A stretch of 64,000 nucleotides of DNA from Neoscytalidium dimidiatum (GCA_037367355.1 CM074703.1:1-64000); one strand, 5' to 3'; numbered from the stretch's first letter, positions 34,042-46,766 are shown. Notes: a model not told the origin generated them from the letters alone. Program-made: numbers and translations.

Positions 34042-34905
34042 TGTATTGATGAATTAAGCATTGGTTGCAGGGAAAATGAAGACTTGGGGCTTTTTTTCTG
34101 GCTAAAAGAAAAAGAAAATAAGACAAGAAGAAAAGAAGAAAAGAAAAGATGCTAGTAAGGGTTTCGACGATAGCTGGAACCACGCATGTAATCCATGCAT
34201 CAGAAATCAGTGTAGAGATTTTTGCTCTGAGCATTAAATTGCTTAAGCGGACGATCGGAGATGTATGAAATACTCCAGTGATGATAATTGGGGTGTTGTT
34301 TCAATGGCAGATGATGCCATCGATATCGGATAATCTCGCTGTTGAGTTCATGGTGATGAGTGCACTGGCTGGGTTCGTAGAGATGCTGCAAGACCGAGCG
34401 CTATATCGCAGTGTTGGCGGAATAGTTGGTAGCATCTTCGTCAAGGGTGATTTGGTGTGTGTGGCTCGAAAACAGTGGAAGAAGGGGAGGGCAGGCCAAG
34501 AATAGCGAGCGCGATGGATCAGCGTTTCCCCGATTGGCGGGCGGGCAGCTGGCCGTTCCCAGCCCTCTTCGCCACAGCGACGCAGGCTGGAGAAAAAGAG
34601 GCCCACCGCTCTCACCCTTTGCTTTTCACCTACACACCTGCCTTCGCACCTCTTGTCCCCGGCCGCTGACCCTGCTTCACGGCCCTTTTTCCTTACAGTT
34701 TCTCCCAGAGTTTGCTGCTGGATCAGTCTCGAGCGTCGACGCCGCAGACTCGCAGCCCTACGCCGGTCCTTTATCGCCCTCGATAGCGCCGCTGCCCTGC
34801 CCCAGTGCCCCGCTACTGACGTCCTCCCCGACACGAAAAATCTTACCGCTGATACCCAACTCCGCGACCCCTCAACACCTTCTTTTCCCGCCCCACACAT
34901 CCAAA
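34042..34905. other. intergenic / ARB1 upstream region
   Basis: About 0.86 kb. The right 0.4 kb is C-rich, resembling a translation-apparatus gene promoter and leader, and ends ATCCAAAATGG at the ARB1 start. Confidence 0.4.
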
Positions 34906-36848
34906 ATGGTATCTGCATCCAAGGCTGCTCGCGACGCCAAGCGTGCCGCTGAGGGCAAGGCCCCCAAGAAGTCGCTCAAGGAGCGCAAGGCTGAGAAGGA
35001 GGCCGCCAAGAATGGCGAGAGCACCGACGAGGCCCAGAAGAAGCTGGAGCAGCTCGCTCTGCAAAAAGACGATGAAGGTCTGTCCGACCGCGTCACCACC
35101 GGTGTTCTGGCTTCACTGGAGTCCAGCCGCGACGTCAAGATCACCTCCGCGTCGCTCGTCTTCCACGGCAAAGTCCTCTTCAACGACACCACCATCGAGG
35201 TTAACTACGGCCGTCGCTATGGTCTGCTCGGCGAGAACGGTTGCGGAAAGTCGACCCTGCTGAAGGCTATCGCTGCTCGCGAATTCCCCTTCCCCGACCA
35301 CATCGACATCTATCTGCTCAACGAGGGTGCGCCCAAGACGGATGTCGGTGCCCTTGACTGGGTCGTTGGCGAGGCCCAGGCTCAGCTCGCTGCCATGGAG
35401 AGGAGGGCCGAGGAGATTCTCGAGCATGATGGCCCGGAGAGCCCTATTCTAGAGGAGTTGTACGAGGTAAGTGTCGACTGCGATTTCTACTCTGCAGCTG
35501 GTTGCTAACGGGTTTTGTGTGTGCAGCGTATGGAGGAAATGGACCCCAGCACCTTCCAGACCCGCGCTTCTCTTATCCTGACTGGTCTCGGTTTCAACAA
35601 GCAAACGATCAACAAGAAGACCAAGGACATGTCCGGTGGCTGGAGAATGCGTGTCGCTCTCGGCAAGGCCCTGTTCGTCAAGCCGTCGCTGCTTCTGCTC
35701 GATGACCCCACCGCCCATTTGGACCTGGAGGCTTGCGTGTGGCTCGAGGAGTACCTGAAGAAGTGGGATCGTACTCTTATCCTGGTTTCTCACTCCATGG
35801 ACTTCTTGAACGGTGTCTGCACGAACATGATCGACATGCGCTTGAAGACCCTTATGTACTACGGTGGTAACTACGACTCTTATATCAAGACCAGGACCGA
35901 GAACGAGACCAACCAGCAGAAGGCGTACGAGAAGCAGCAGGAAGAAATCAAGCACATCAAGAAATTCATCGCTTCTGCCGGTACTTACGCCAACCTGGTC
36001 AGGCAGGCTAAGTCCAGGCAGAAGATTCTCGACAAAATGGAGGCCGATGGCTTCATTCAGCCCGTTGTCCAAGACCGCGTCTTCACATTCCGTTTCGCCG
36101 ATGTGGAGAAGCTCCCCCCGCCTGTCCTCTCGCTTGACAACGTTACCTTCTCGTACTCCGGCGACCCCAAGGACAACCTTTACGAGAACCTCGATTTTGG
36201 TGTCGACATGGACTCCCGTACCGCGCTGGTCGGACCCAACGGTGTCGGCAAGTCTACTCTGCTGCGTATCTTCACCGGCGCTCTCTCCCCCACCGCTGGT
36301 TCCGTTTCTCGCCACACCCACTTGAAGCTCGGAATGTACAGCCAGCACTCCGCTGAGCAGCTCGATCTCACCAAGTCTGCTCTTGACTTTGTTCGTGACA
36401 AGTTCTCCAGCATTAGCCAGGACTACCAGTACTGGAGACAGCAGCTTGGTCGCTACGGTCTGACCGGTGAGGCCCAGACTGCGCTCATGGGCACTCTTTC
36501 CGAGGGTCAGAAGAGCAGAATCGTCTTCGCTCTGCTCGGTCTCGAGGGTCCCAACATGTTGCTGCTGGACGAGCCTACCAACGGTCTCGATATCCCCACC
36601 ATCGACAGTTTGGCGGATGCCATCAACGCCTTCAGCGGTGGTGTCGTCGTCGTCTCCCACGACTTCAGGTAAGCACTATCAAATCTATTTATCCGCTAGC
36701 AAAAATCTAACAGTGACATAGGCTGCTCGACAAAATTGCTAAGGACATCATGGTTTGCGAAAACAAGACTGTCCGCAGGTGGGATGGCACCATCGGTGAA
36801 TACAAGAACTACCTCAGGAAGAAGATGATCTCGGCCGGTGCCGTCTAA
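34906..36848 (+). CDS. ARB1: ABCF ATPase ARB1, ribosome biogenesis
   Basis: Three exons, 34906-35466, 35527-36668 and 36722-36848, encode 609 residues; yeast Arb1 has 610. A Lys/Ala/Glu-rich N-terminus is followed by two ABC cassettes without membrane segments. Cassette 1 has Walker [10 protein letters not shown] at about residue 108, signature MSGGWRMR, and Walker [15 protein letters not shown] with the degenerate Asp-Asp pair. Cassette 2 has Walker [10 protein letters not shown], signature LSEGQKSR and Walker [13 protein letters not shown]. The helical linker between the cassettes is Lys/Gln/Glu-rich. Arb1/ABCF2 shuttles between nucleus and cytoplasm and is needed for 40S and 60S subunit maturation. 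Codon use is strongly C-ending, consistent with high expression. Splice phases are 0 and 2, and both check. Confidence 0.96.
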
Positions 36849-39800
36849 GTTTGAGTTTTACTAAATGCCTTCTAATAACCTATGGGAAGAAAGAGGTAAA
36901 AAAGAGGTTATGGGAGGCTTTCTCCTGGGCTTTTTGATGATGACCATTTACAAAAAAAAAGCCCGCTCGCGGCTACGAAAGCATGAAGAGGGTCGGCAAA
37001 GCAAAAACAAGGCATTGCTGGTGTTGTTTTTACACAAAAACGGGTGAAAGTGCGCAATTTCTTCTTCTTCTGGGTAAGAGAGAGAGAGAGATGATGCCGC
37101 CCGGATGCGCCGGCTTTTCTTCTTTTGAACACAAGCTTTTATATCCGCAGGCTCGGAGGGATGGACGAGCAAGCCTATAGGAAGGGTTTTTGGCTTGTAA
37201 TTTGCGTGTACGCTTGCAAAAAGGGCAAGCGGTTCTCTTTTTTGGGATAGACCATGGGGGAGTTCTTCAAACATTAGATTGCATGCCTTTGCTTACCTTT
37301 CGTCAAAGTCGATAATAAGGATCGAATTCATATACACGTAGTCTTTGAGGAGCTCGTGTGGTTTCGAGTGAGAGTTACCCCAGATGGAGAAATGTGGCAT
37401 GAGGCGCTTCAAACATTTGAACTCAGAGCTTTGAACCAGGTTACTTATCACGCGAACACAGCCTCATCGTAACATCTACATTATATCATTCGGCGTCTTC
37501 CTCTCGTACGGCTAAGGCGCCCAAGTTGCTTCGCTTCGGTTGCGCTGCTATCTTTCTTTCGTACATAAGATAGATCTCGATCTCAATCAGATCTCAGGCA
37601 CCGTCAGGGTCATTCTCATTGGATGCCTGGACAGGGTCTCCTCAAACGGTCCTTCTAACGGTCCTACTGCGTTATATCACTATGACAGCGAAGCAGAAAT
37701 AAAATATGGATGGGTGGATGACCGCAGGGGAAAGAAAATCTACAGCGAGACACGCGGGACGGAGCACGCACATCGTGATCGCGTTTCACTGATGCATTTT
37801 TTTTTTTAACTACCTCACCGCCGTAAGCGAAGGTAAAGCCGAGACCGCGCAGCCCGACGACGATGTCATTGTGTCGGTCAGTCTGAGATGCCTCCGCGGA
37901 CCTTCATTCTACTTGCTTGTGCTGGATACGGCATGGGCGAAAAGGCAAACGGTGTCAGGGACCTTGCAGCAAGCGTGCGTACCTTAGGCAGCTAAAGTCG
38001 TGGCAACGTAGCGTAGCCCAACCCGAGGGTCTGGGTCTGGAACTGGATCTTTTTTTTTTTTTGTAACGGGGACCCTGGTGGCTTTCCTTTCCAGCGGGCG
38101 GTCCGTCGTAGGTGGCCAGCTTCTTGGGATGCGACTACGGAACTATTGGCGGCCGTCTATTGGCCTAGATGCCTTTTTTTTTTCCCCTCCGTTTGTTCCC
38201 CTCACCTCCCTCTTCCAAATGCTAGACTTTTTTAGTTGGGCTCTTACCTCGCTCTTGTCTTGAGGCTTCACCGCCGTTCCTGGCGTCGTTTTGGAAACTT
38301 GGGAGGGCCAGACCCTGCGTCGAGCGTGTTTTCCGTGAGGCTAACTAACGAAGAGCCACCATCGATGATGGCGTAGCTGTGGAATCGGCGCTAGACGGTG
38401 TCTTAGCGCCTCCCCCAAGCCCGCAGGCCTCCGAGGGGGCGAGCGCAGGAAAATCCGGGTAAAAGCGCGTGAGGGTGGCGCGTGGCTGCAGGACCTTTTT
38501 TTTTTTGCCTCAATTTTTTTTTCTCGTGCCTATGGCGTTTTGATTGAGAGATATGTGGTTGGCTCTATTGGGGATTAATTACATGGGACGGGTCGGCTTG
38601 GCGAAATGAATGTACTTAATGCGGTTTATTGAAGAGAGAGTAGCCGGTGATAAGAGTTCTTAGTTTAGGTGTCCATTTTTGATTAACTCATGATTAGCTG
38701 TAGATGCGTTGGTTCGTGAGGTCAGGCGCGCGTATGCTCGGCTTCTTTACGAAGTGCTGCAGCAAACGGGAGCCCGAGATTTGATTGATAGGGACTGAAT
38801 GCCGTGATGGTGCATGGCAAAGGTGCCGTGGGCCAACGCACTGATCATGTTTTTCCTTTGACACGGGCGTGACAGGTTACGGGAGACGCATTTGCGCAGT
38901 TTGGTCCGCGATCGAAAGTTGATCGAGAGATCGGACGGAAAATCAAGATTTCGAGCCTAAGAGAATCGGCGCCCCTTTTATGACTCTCGGGTCGGGTCGA
39001 AAGTGAGGCGGCGGCGGAGTCGGGAAGATGAGATTGAAATGTTCTAGAAAATGCGCATGGACTGTATAGAGAACGGGGACACGACGTGGTGGTTTGAGAT
39101 TGGAGTTTTTGCGTTCTGAAAGCTGATGAGCGTGAGGGATAGGCCTTGTTGATGCAGATCGCACTTGCGGACATGAGGTTGACACGGACAATTGACGGCG
39201 CTTCCTGGACCGGGCATGGGGTCCCAATTTGCTTACCGCTTCGGTGTGTGCGTCGCGCAAGACGCGTGAGCGCGTGGTGGGAGATGCAAGTTGGATGGTG
39301 CGTTGGTGCGTGTCACCCCCTGCGTCGACCGATGCGCTTGACCGCGCGCTTCTGCACGTCTCTCTTTTGTGCATGAGCTTCTGTGGCTCCAGTCGGGACC
39401 ATCCGCCGTTGCGTCAATGGCGTTTCTGTGGCATGAGGAAGTCGTTATACTTCCGTACCGATTGGTGTTCAAGCTTCAAGCCGCGTGTGCGTGGTGCAAC
39501 TTTGAGTAGTGGGGTATATGTGAGAGTAGACGCATTGGTATTCCGTTTACTTAATCCAACCTTGTTCGCGAAGCCTAGTGGTTTGCTTCAATACGCGACT
39601 GTGGATAATACGCCAGGTTTCCGCGGAGAGATTCAGTAGTAGAATCTTCTGTACACTCTGAAGTCTGCTCGCGTCGAAGTAACGAAGTGTGGAGGGCGAA
39701 GCTGTGTATTTTACAATACAAGCGCGAACGTCTGTGAAAGGTGGGGCACGCCTACATCGGCCGGCAGTGGGGCTGGCACAAAAATACCGTATCAACGAAG

Positions 39801-41925
39801 GCGGAGATCAATCGACACGGACGGTCTGCTGTTTCACTCCGGCGGCTGCGGCTGCAGAAGCGGAGAGTCCTTGCGCACATCGAATTGCCGTGAAGGGACG
39901 GCTCTCATATTGGAGGAGGATCTCTGTGCTTCTCACGGAGAGTGGCTCTCCGTTCGGACTGCGGGCACTGCCACCGGGAGAGGACGTTCAGTGCGGCGCA
40001 GTTCGCAGCTGAGAACCCCGGACGGCTCCCACTGCCGTGGTTAAGGCTTGTTCGGAAGCAGCTGAGCCGGCGTTTGAGGGCGATCAAGGAAAAAAGCGGA
40101 ACCCGCTCAGCCGGCATGAGAGCGTGGGACCCAGGACGTGGCTGCGCGTGCTCGTGCACGAGGGCGACGGGCGATGGCCCGGAAGAGAGCGGGCGAAGAG
40201 AAGAGACGGACGGTGGTTCTTCTTCCGCCGCCATGCGGATTGCAACAGCTCCATCAGCCAGGCTCCAGACTGGGGGTCGCTTGGCACACCTCACAGCTTT
40301 TCGACTGACTCGCAATCTCGAGGCAACCTCACCATTTCGTCCTCATGACGCGAGCACGGTTACCCGTTCGGGCTGCGAGGATTGCCTTGTCGGCCCCATG
40401 GCCCCATGTGTCGGAGGCAACCGCTAGAGCTTGCCCACGCGCGCTGACAAGGCTGACAGGCTGTATCCACTGTGTTGCGCAGCCTGCTCCTTCCTTTTTT
40501 TTTTTTCCTGGACCTGTTGGTGTTGTTGAATTTTATTTGTACCGTGAGGATGGCGAGCAGTTCTATCTTTGTGCACGCGGAGTGGGTGTGGATGCTTCCA
40601 GGCGCTGGGGATCAGCTGTCGCGCCGGCCGCGAGCCAGCGTGATCTGCGGGCGGCTCCACGGATGCGCGAGTTTGATAGCTGCCCGCGCAGCAGTACCTC
40701 CGTACCGCGACGCGCGGGCAGCGCTGGATCAGGCAGTGCGCGGTGCCATTGTGATACGGCTCGGCGACGGGCGACTGACGCTCCACCACACCTGGTTCGC
40801 GGGCGGTGCGGGGGAGGGCAAGGCGGCTTGTCTCGACGTTTCAGGGCCATGCGCAACGGCGGGCGCCCACGGCTGTCGTCGTCGGCGCCGTCTCGCGCAG
40901 TGCTCGCGCTGGCTTCGCGCTGCTTTCGCGCCGCGGACGTGACAGCGCGGCCATCGACGATTTGCGACGTGCGCGAGCGGCAGAGCAGCAGCAACCGCGT
41001 CGAGCCCTGTAGCCCGCAACGCCGGGCTCAGTGGGCTGGCGCCCAGCAAGCGTGCTATTACGAGGGTGTCCTGTACGTCGCAGTGGCCTGAGCCGAGCTG
41101 ACAGGCACGATGCCGCCCTTGCAGCGTCATAAGCCCGGCCACTGCTGGCGCACAGCCAATGGGGCGCCTCTAGCGCCTGGCGCTCTGGCGGTACAGCTCA
41201 GCAAGCCAGAACTAGCGCCTGCGGGAGCGAGAAAGTGGGGACGATTGGGCGATGGCCAAGGTTATCGCAGGCCTGCCCTAAGAAGTCGACTGCCCGCGCT
41301 GCATGAAAGGTGGTGCATGAGCGCCAACATCCCGCTGCAGTAATCCGTTTACACCAGCTGTTGCTCGTCGTCGTCGTCCTCCTCCTCCTCGTTCGCCTCC
41401 CCTCCCGCCACTGCTCCTGCTCCTGCTCCCCGCCCGTACAATAGTCCAATTCCACGTTGCACTCCCTTGTTCGCACAATCGCACCCCTTGCGCTGCCTTG
41501 CACTCTCGCCGAGCTTGTCCCGCCTTTGAGCGCACGCTGAGCTCATTCATCGCCCGCCCGAGCTTGTCTTGGCGCCCTCCCCAAGCGAGAGATCTCCAGC
41601 AGCCGCGCAGTTCGTGAGACGCCCTCCCTTGATTCTCTGAAGAATCCGCCATGCTCATCGCAGCCGCAGCCATCTAGATCTCCGCCGTACTCAACCGCCG
41701 AGCGCCTTTCGTCCACTCTGCCGCCGGTGCGCTGCGCGAGAAAAATCTCCACTTGAACGTCGCTCTCCCGCCGCTATCCGTATCGCAATCAAACCCAGCC
41801 CCAGAGCCCTCAGCCTCACCCATCCCCACCACCGGGCTCCGACGCCAGATTTTCTCGCGTTTTCACGCGTCATCCGTCCCGCTGAGCCGCCAGCGCCCGT
41901 TATTTCGCGCTCCCACTCGCCCGCC
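36849..41925. other. about 5 kb without a supportable gene
   Basis: This is the longest gene-free stretch outside the repeat block. It contains many T/A homopolymers (for example about 37797-37808, 38050-38062, 38498-38520, 40496-40507). From about 39.9 to 41.9 kb it is GC-rich, with open frames on several strands, none of which has a family signature. The right end is the promoter and leader of the forkhead gene (C-rich, no upstream intron needed). Confidence 0.5.
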
Positions 41926-44139
41926 ATGGCTGCGACGCGTCGCCAACAGGCGCCGCTGCAGATTTTCCAGGATCCCGTTACCTCGTTTGACCACCACGAA
42001 GTCGCCGAAGCCGAAGCTGCTCTTCTGTCCGCCCTGGGGCCAGTGACCGACGTGTCGTCAAGTCACCACACGCTGCTCAACCCCTCCCACTCCGAGGGTA
42101 GCGCACAGTCACCGCGCAAGTCGCGGGGTCAGTCCAGCTCGCCGGCCCCGCACGCTCTCGCCGAGAGCAACATCAACTCCATCTCCATCCCTCCACCCCG
42201 CCGCCACGAATTCACCACCGACTCGCCGCTCAAGAAGAAGGCCTCGCAACCGAACCTGCGCTCGTCAAAGTCGCAGAACGCGCTATTCACCACATTCCAC
42301 TCCACCGGGACGATGGACAAAGAGAACGACTACGCCGCGATATACGGCAACAACTTCCCACAATACTCCGACCCGATCTACCACAAGAATCAGTCCAAAC
42401 GCCAGCTAATGGATGCGGCACCCCTGCGCGACCGCAACGCAAAGAAGTCCAAGGCCCAGGACGACGACCAACAGCAGAAGCCTATCCCCGCACCCAACGA
42501 GATGCCACCTATCGAGGATGATGGCAACAAGCCAGCTTACAGCTACGCGACTCTCATCGGCATGGCCATTCTGCGTGCACCACAGAGGCGACTCACCCTG
42601 GCGCAGATCTACAAGTGGATCTCCGAGACATTCAGCTACTACCGCGCCGGTGAGACCGGATGGCAGAACAGCATTCGGCACAACCTCAGCCTCAACAAGG
42701 CATTCATCAAACAGGAACGACCGAAGGATGACCCGGGCAAAGGCAACTACTGGGCCATCGAACCCGGTTTCGAGCGCCAGTTTATGAAGGAGAAGTCTCG
42801 CCGTATGACTAACCCCGGCGACCCGAGTTTCCTACAGTCCTATCACGGCGATATTCTGAGACCATCGACAGCACCGTCGTCGAGGCAACCCGCTGTAGGA
42901 GCGTTCCCACTCCAGTCTACCCCAATCGGCGAGAGCATTGACTCGAGTAAATTCCCGGATGAGACTGAATTGTCATCTGACGCTACTATCCCTGCCTCGG
43001 ATCCGGCGATCCACGACGGACAAGACGCCAGTGGCAATGAAAATGATATGCCACCTCCATCGTCACACGCCCTGCGTTCTTCACCGCCGCCGCCAGCTGA
43101 GATCCACTCTTCACCCCCACCACCCATGTCTCGTTCGCAGCACGAAGGGACCCCTCCGCGCGCACCACTCCTCCCGTCCACGAGCCGTTCCGGTGGTCGG
43201 AAGCGCAAGTTCTCCACTCTGGGTGACAGCGGGTACTACTCGTCCATCGAGTCATCAGCTGTCAAAGGTCATCATCCGCTTGGTGCCATTCCCACTTCCG
43301 AGGCTGATCTGGACCGGCCAGCGCACAAGCGTGGTCGCGCCGAGGAAGAAATCGCGCGGATACGGGGGTCATCGTATGACAGTCCCACGAAGAACCGTCC
43401 TCTCCTGAAGCAACCCAGCAACCCATACGCGTCGTCGTCACCATTCCGCACCGAGAAGGCCACCGGCGACTTTGCTGCGCCACTCACCCCTGCTATTGTG
43501 TTCAAGAAGCCCGCTAAGCCCCCGGCATCCATCTCGCCCAACACCAACCTTCGCAACCATCGCAACCGCATTCGTGAAATGATTGGTTCTCCGGATAAGA
43601 CTCTTGGTATCCTTGCTGATGTGAACCCCTGGAGCCCCGCTTTTCAACTGCCCGACGAGGAACACTTCAACCTTCTGGAAGACAACTTCAGCGAGAACTT
43701 CGATGTGTTCAATGATAGCCCCCTACAGGCACCTCGCTCTGTTCGCGGTTCGCCCGAGAAGCGTTCCGCCAAGCGCCCCTCCAGTGCCCGTGCCATGACC
43801 TCTTCAAACATTCTCGCTGACATCACGGGCTCGCGCGCCAACATCGCGACGCCCGAGTCGTCGAAGCAATGGCTCAAGCCGCCGTCGCACAAGAAGAGTC
43901 TGTCTGACTTCTTCGCTGGAAGGACATCAGCAGCTCCTAGCCCTCTCAAGACTCCTGGCACATCGAAGGCTGACGACCTCTTCGGTATCGACCTTCATTC
44001 TGATGAGAGCGAGGAGCCTGGCTTGGGCTTTGACATCTTGCAAGGTTTCCAAAAGATCGGTGCTCGTCAACAACAGCTTGAGAGCCCCACGAAGAGGGCG
44101 AGACCCAGCATGGGACGCAGCCACACAACCTTGCTCTGA
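41926..44139 (+). CDS. forkhead transcription factor (Sep1/Hcm1-like)
   Basis: A single exon encodes 737 residues. The forkhead DNA-binding domain is at about 203-290: KPAYSYATLIGMAILR, LTLAQIYKWISETFSYY, the recognition helix GWQNSIRHNLSLNKAFIK and GNYWAIEPGFERQF. There is no FHA domain, which argues against Fkh1/2 and for the Sep1/Hcm1 type that drives cell-cycle genes (S to M phase) in yeasts; this sub-family call is inference. A long Ser/Pro-rich C-terminus carries many S/T-P sites, and short conserved-looking blocks occur (RNRIREMIGSPDKTLG; PSHKKSLSDFFA). A KEN tripeptide at residues 132-134 could be an APC/C degron. The start context GCCCGCCATGG is strong. The upstream intergenic region is unusually long. 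Confidence 0.9.
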   Translation: MAATRRQQAPLQIFQDPVTSFDHHEVAEAEAALLSALGPVTDVSSSHHTLLNPSHSEGSAQSPRKSRGQSSSPAPHALAESNINSISIPPPRRHEFTTDSPLKKKASQPNLRSSKSQNALFTTFHSTGTMDKENDYAAIYGNNFPQYSDPIYHKNQSKRQLMDAAPLRDRNAKKSKAQDDDQQQKPIPAPNEMPPIEDDGNKPAYSYATLIGMAILRAPQRRLTLAQIYKWISETFSYYRAGETGWQNSIRHNLSLNKAFIKQERPKDDPGKGNYWAIEPGFERQFMKEKSRRMTNPGDPSFLQSYHGDILRPSTAPSSRQPAVGAFPLQSTPIGESIDSSKFPDETELSSDATIPASDPAIHDGQDASGNENDMPPPSSHALRSSPPPPAEIHSSPPPPMSRSQHEGTPPRAPLLPSTSRSGGRKRKFSTLGDSGYYSSIESSAVKGHHPLGAIPTSEADLDRPAHKRGRAEEEIARIRGSSYDSPTKNRPLLKQPSNPYASSSPFRTEKATGDFAAPLTPAIVFKKPAKPPASISPNTNLRNHRNRIREMIGSPDKTLGILADVNPWSPAFQLPDEEHFNLLEDNFSENFDVFNDSPLQAPRSVRGSPEKRSAKRPSSARAMTSSNILADITGSRANIATPESSKQWLKPPSHKKSLSDFFAGRTSAAPSPLKTPGTSKADDLFGIDLHSDESEEPGLGFDILQGFQKIGARQQQLESPTKRARPSMGRSHTTLL

Positions 44140-45871
44140 GCGAGGTCATCAAAAACCCGCTTTTCTTCATACCAGCTGTCACTATCGACCTTCAACGGAA
44201 CAGAGCACTCATTTGACGTATCTCCTGGTAGGCGTTTGCACCATTCGGATGAGAGCGGGACGAGCACATGATGTGACCACCCTCGTCCCTATTGACGACC
44301 GTTACGACCACGAATGATACCCCCCCACAATACTCACACCACGACTCCCCAGCACACTGGGGTGATGGGTGTGACACTGGAGCAATTTGGCTAAGGCGCA
44401 TTTTGGGACCATTTGGTTCTTCGGATAGGATTCATTCACACTGCCTCTTTTATATAGTCTAAGATTCTTGGTGCCTTGCGGCAGTTGAGTCTCTTGGGTC
44501 TTGACACCTTCTCCTCCTCCTCCTCCTCCTCCTCCTCCTTTTTCCCCTTTCTCGCAACTTGCCGTCTTGGTAAGAGCTGGAAGTCTATTACTTTATCTCC
44601 TTTATGTGCTGCTTTCGGCTCTCTTCTTACTTGTTAGGTAGTGTCTTTTTCTTTCGGTTCAGGGTCCCGGTCGATTTTTGAATGTGTCCTTTTTCTTTTG
44701 GCAATTGTCGGTCGTTACTATTAGCGGGTATCGGCTCCGGAGTCTTGTACGGTATAGACAGGCGCTGGATTTCTGGGCTGTTTTCTCAGAGAAAAGGGGA
44801 TCGATGGCGATTCGAAGTCGGACCAATCTTAGGCTTGGCGTATATCCTTTCACACTGAGCGAGGATTCTGAAGGTCTGATTTCTGTGGTTTTGTAACCCT
44901 TTTTTCGACATAGCTCGAACGTCTCTTGTCTGTAGGATCCGAAGCGATTGTTCTCTTTTCCTTTTTTTGATGAATGCTAAGCTTAATCTTGTCTTTGACT
45001 TGGTGTCCGATTCTCTCTTGTCATACTGTCTACTTGGTGTGGCTGCTCGATTATGGAGTATATGCTGACCCTAGGGGAAGTGAGCGCAAGATTCAAGCTG
45101 TTAGGTTTTACCGGTATGATGCTCTGCAAAAGTTTTGAACTCACTCCTTATGCTCGTCAACTTGTCCTTTTCTTTAACGACGCTTCAACATTCACGATAA
45201 GTAGGCTGGCGGTTTTGGTCTTTGGTTTACCGGCAGGGCTGGGAAAATGGGGGTTGGGACCGGATTACTCCCCATCTTTCATGGTGTAGGACATGAGGCT
45301 GCAGGTCACAGATTTTGGGTATCGGTTAGGTTTGTAGCAATCTTAGGAACTGACTTTTGTGTTTTCAATTCATAATCGGCCATTACGATGCGAGTATTGA
45401 CTTTGCGCTCATTGTTTTGATTTCAAGTCACGCTGCAGTCTCCTTTGCTGGTTAGATATGATGATATTGGGTATCATAGTGAAATTCCTTCGCCAGTATC
45501 CCGTATTTGTGTTCAGATACCGTGATGTAGCCTTGGGACAAAACGTCCTGGCTGTAAAGCCTATAGCTTGGAATGCTCTTTCCCACGAACTTATTCTTAG
45601 TGGGTGGTTTAGAAATGACCACTTAACCCAGTACGTGAATCTGCCTCCATAGAAAGAAGTGAATCCAGAAAACTCCGTGACCCTTTCTCGCCTTAAAGAA
45701 CCTTGGATACTTTTCGTTGCAACCTCAGTCGGTTTTGCGTAGAACACATCCCAACAAGCCTGGGACGGAGTGCGGCTGAGTGTATCCCGCCTTCCGCCGA
45801 CAGTTGCGTGCTTTTGATGTTCCTCTCACAGCTGCTCTAGATCCTCTTTTCCCCGTCAAGCTCCCGCCCAC
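44140..45871. other. intergenic region, convergent 3' flanks
   Basis: About 1.7 kb between forkhead and BUD31, T-rich and pyrimidine-rich. A CTC trinucleotide run lies at 44511-44539. No gene is supported. Confidence 0.5.
44511..44539. repeat. (CTC)n microsatellite
   Basis: About nine CTC/TCC units in the 3' flank of the forkhead gene. Simple repeat only. Confidence 0.9.
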
Positions 45872-46324
45872 TCAATCACAGCTCGCGCATCCCGCACACC
45901 CGCAATTCACGCACTGAATGACATGATCCTCCTTCAACTGATCCCGTGGCACGCGGCAGATGCACGTGCTGTTGAAGTTCGTCTCCTTCGTCTGGATGCA
46001 CCGCAAGCAACACAGGTTCTCGTACCCCTGCTTCTTCCACTTGGCGATAAGGTTCCCGTCCGCCTTGCCGTTCTTGAGGCACCAGTCGTACAGCTCCTTC
46101 GAGATCTTGCCGTCATTGTACAGGTCCCAGATGTAGCGCGACCGCTTATGCGTGATCTCGAAGATAGGCCACTGCATCTCTTGCCGCTTCTTGCCCTCGT
46201 GCGACGCGTTCAGCGCGTCTTTCATCGCGTTGTCGTACTCGAGGAGCGTGTCTTCGATGTCTTCGTAGCCGGCGGGCGGCGCTTTTTTGCGGCCGTAGCC
46301 TTTGCTTGTGCGGACGACGGGCAT
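45872..46324 (-). CDS. BUD31: pre-mRNA splicing factor BUD31/Cwc14 (G10 family)
   Basis: A single exon encodes 150 residues, matching the family. The N-terminal MPVVRTSKGYGRKKAPPAGYEDI and the WPIFEITHKRSRYIWDLY block are typical of G10 proteins. The C-terminus is the Cys-rich zinc cluster (NLCCLRCIQTKETNF; CICRVPRDQL; CVNCGCAGCASCD). Bud31 is a stable component of the spliceosomal NineTeen-related and U5 particles and contacts the pre-mRNA/U6 region in the catalytic core. The gene is divergent from the complex I subunit gene, with about 0.44 kb between starts. Confidence 0.96.
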   Translation of the reverse strand: MPVVRTSKGYGRKKAPPAGYEDIEDTLLEYDNAMKDALNASHEGKKRQEMQWPIFEITHKRSRYIWDLYNDGKISKELYDWCLKNGKADGNLIAKWKKQGYENLCCLRCIQTKETNFNSTCICRVPRDQLKEDHVIQCVNCGCAGCASCD

Positions 46325-46766
46325 GGTGGTGTGGTGCGGGTTGAGCTGTTGTGGCGGTGGCGAGCGAAAGTTGTAGAGAGCCGGACTTTGGCGGCGACGG
46401 TGGTTGTAGAGGGTCTGGTGATGAAGAATGAAGGCGTGTGTCTTGCGCGCAGGTCTGGCGAAACGTTCTTTCTTATAGCGACTTCGTTAGCGCCTGCAGC
46501 TTTCGAGAAGTTGTGCGGCAATTTGCGGTCGTTGCGGAGGGCGGACGATACTTACGTGGGGAAAGAGAGAGAGTCGGTGCGCAGGGCGCAAGTCGTAGGT
46601 GATATATTCTTGCTGACAAGCAACCGGGGAAACACGTGACGATACGGACCGCCCGCGAGGCGACGACCAGCCAACGTCAGTTTGTAACTGAAGGGCGGGC
46701 ATCCCGCGATACCGAACGACACCTCCAACCTCACCCGAATCCTCGCTCCACCCTTCCGCACTCGCC
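46325..46766. promoter_or_regulatory. divergent promoter region BUD31 / NDUFA6
   Basis: 0.44 kb between divergent start codons. Presumably shared promoter. No motif could be assigned. Confidence 0.45.

Noticed and set aside
40345..41091. 248-residue open frame in the 5-kb gap
   Set aside because: Arg/Ala/Ser-rich composition from GC-rich DNA, includes a translated T-run, and other frames on both strands are equally open.
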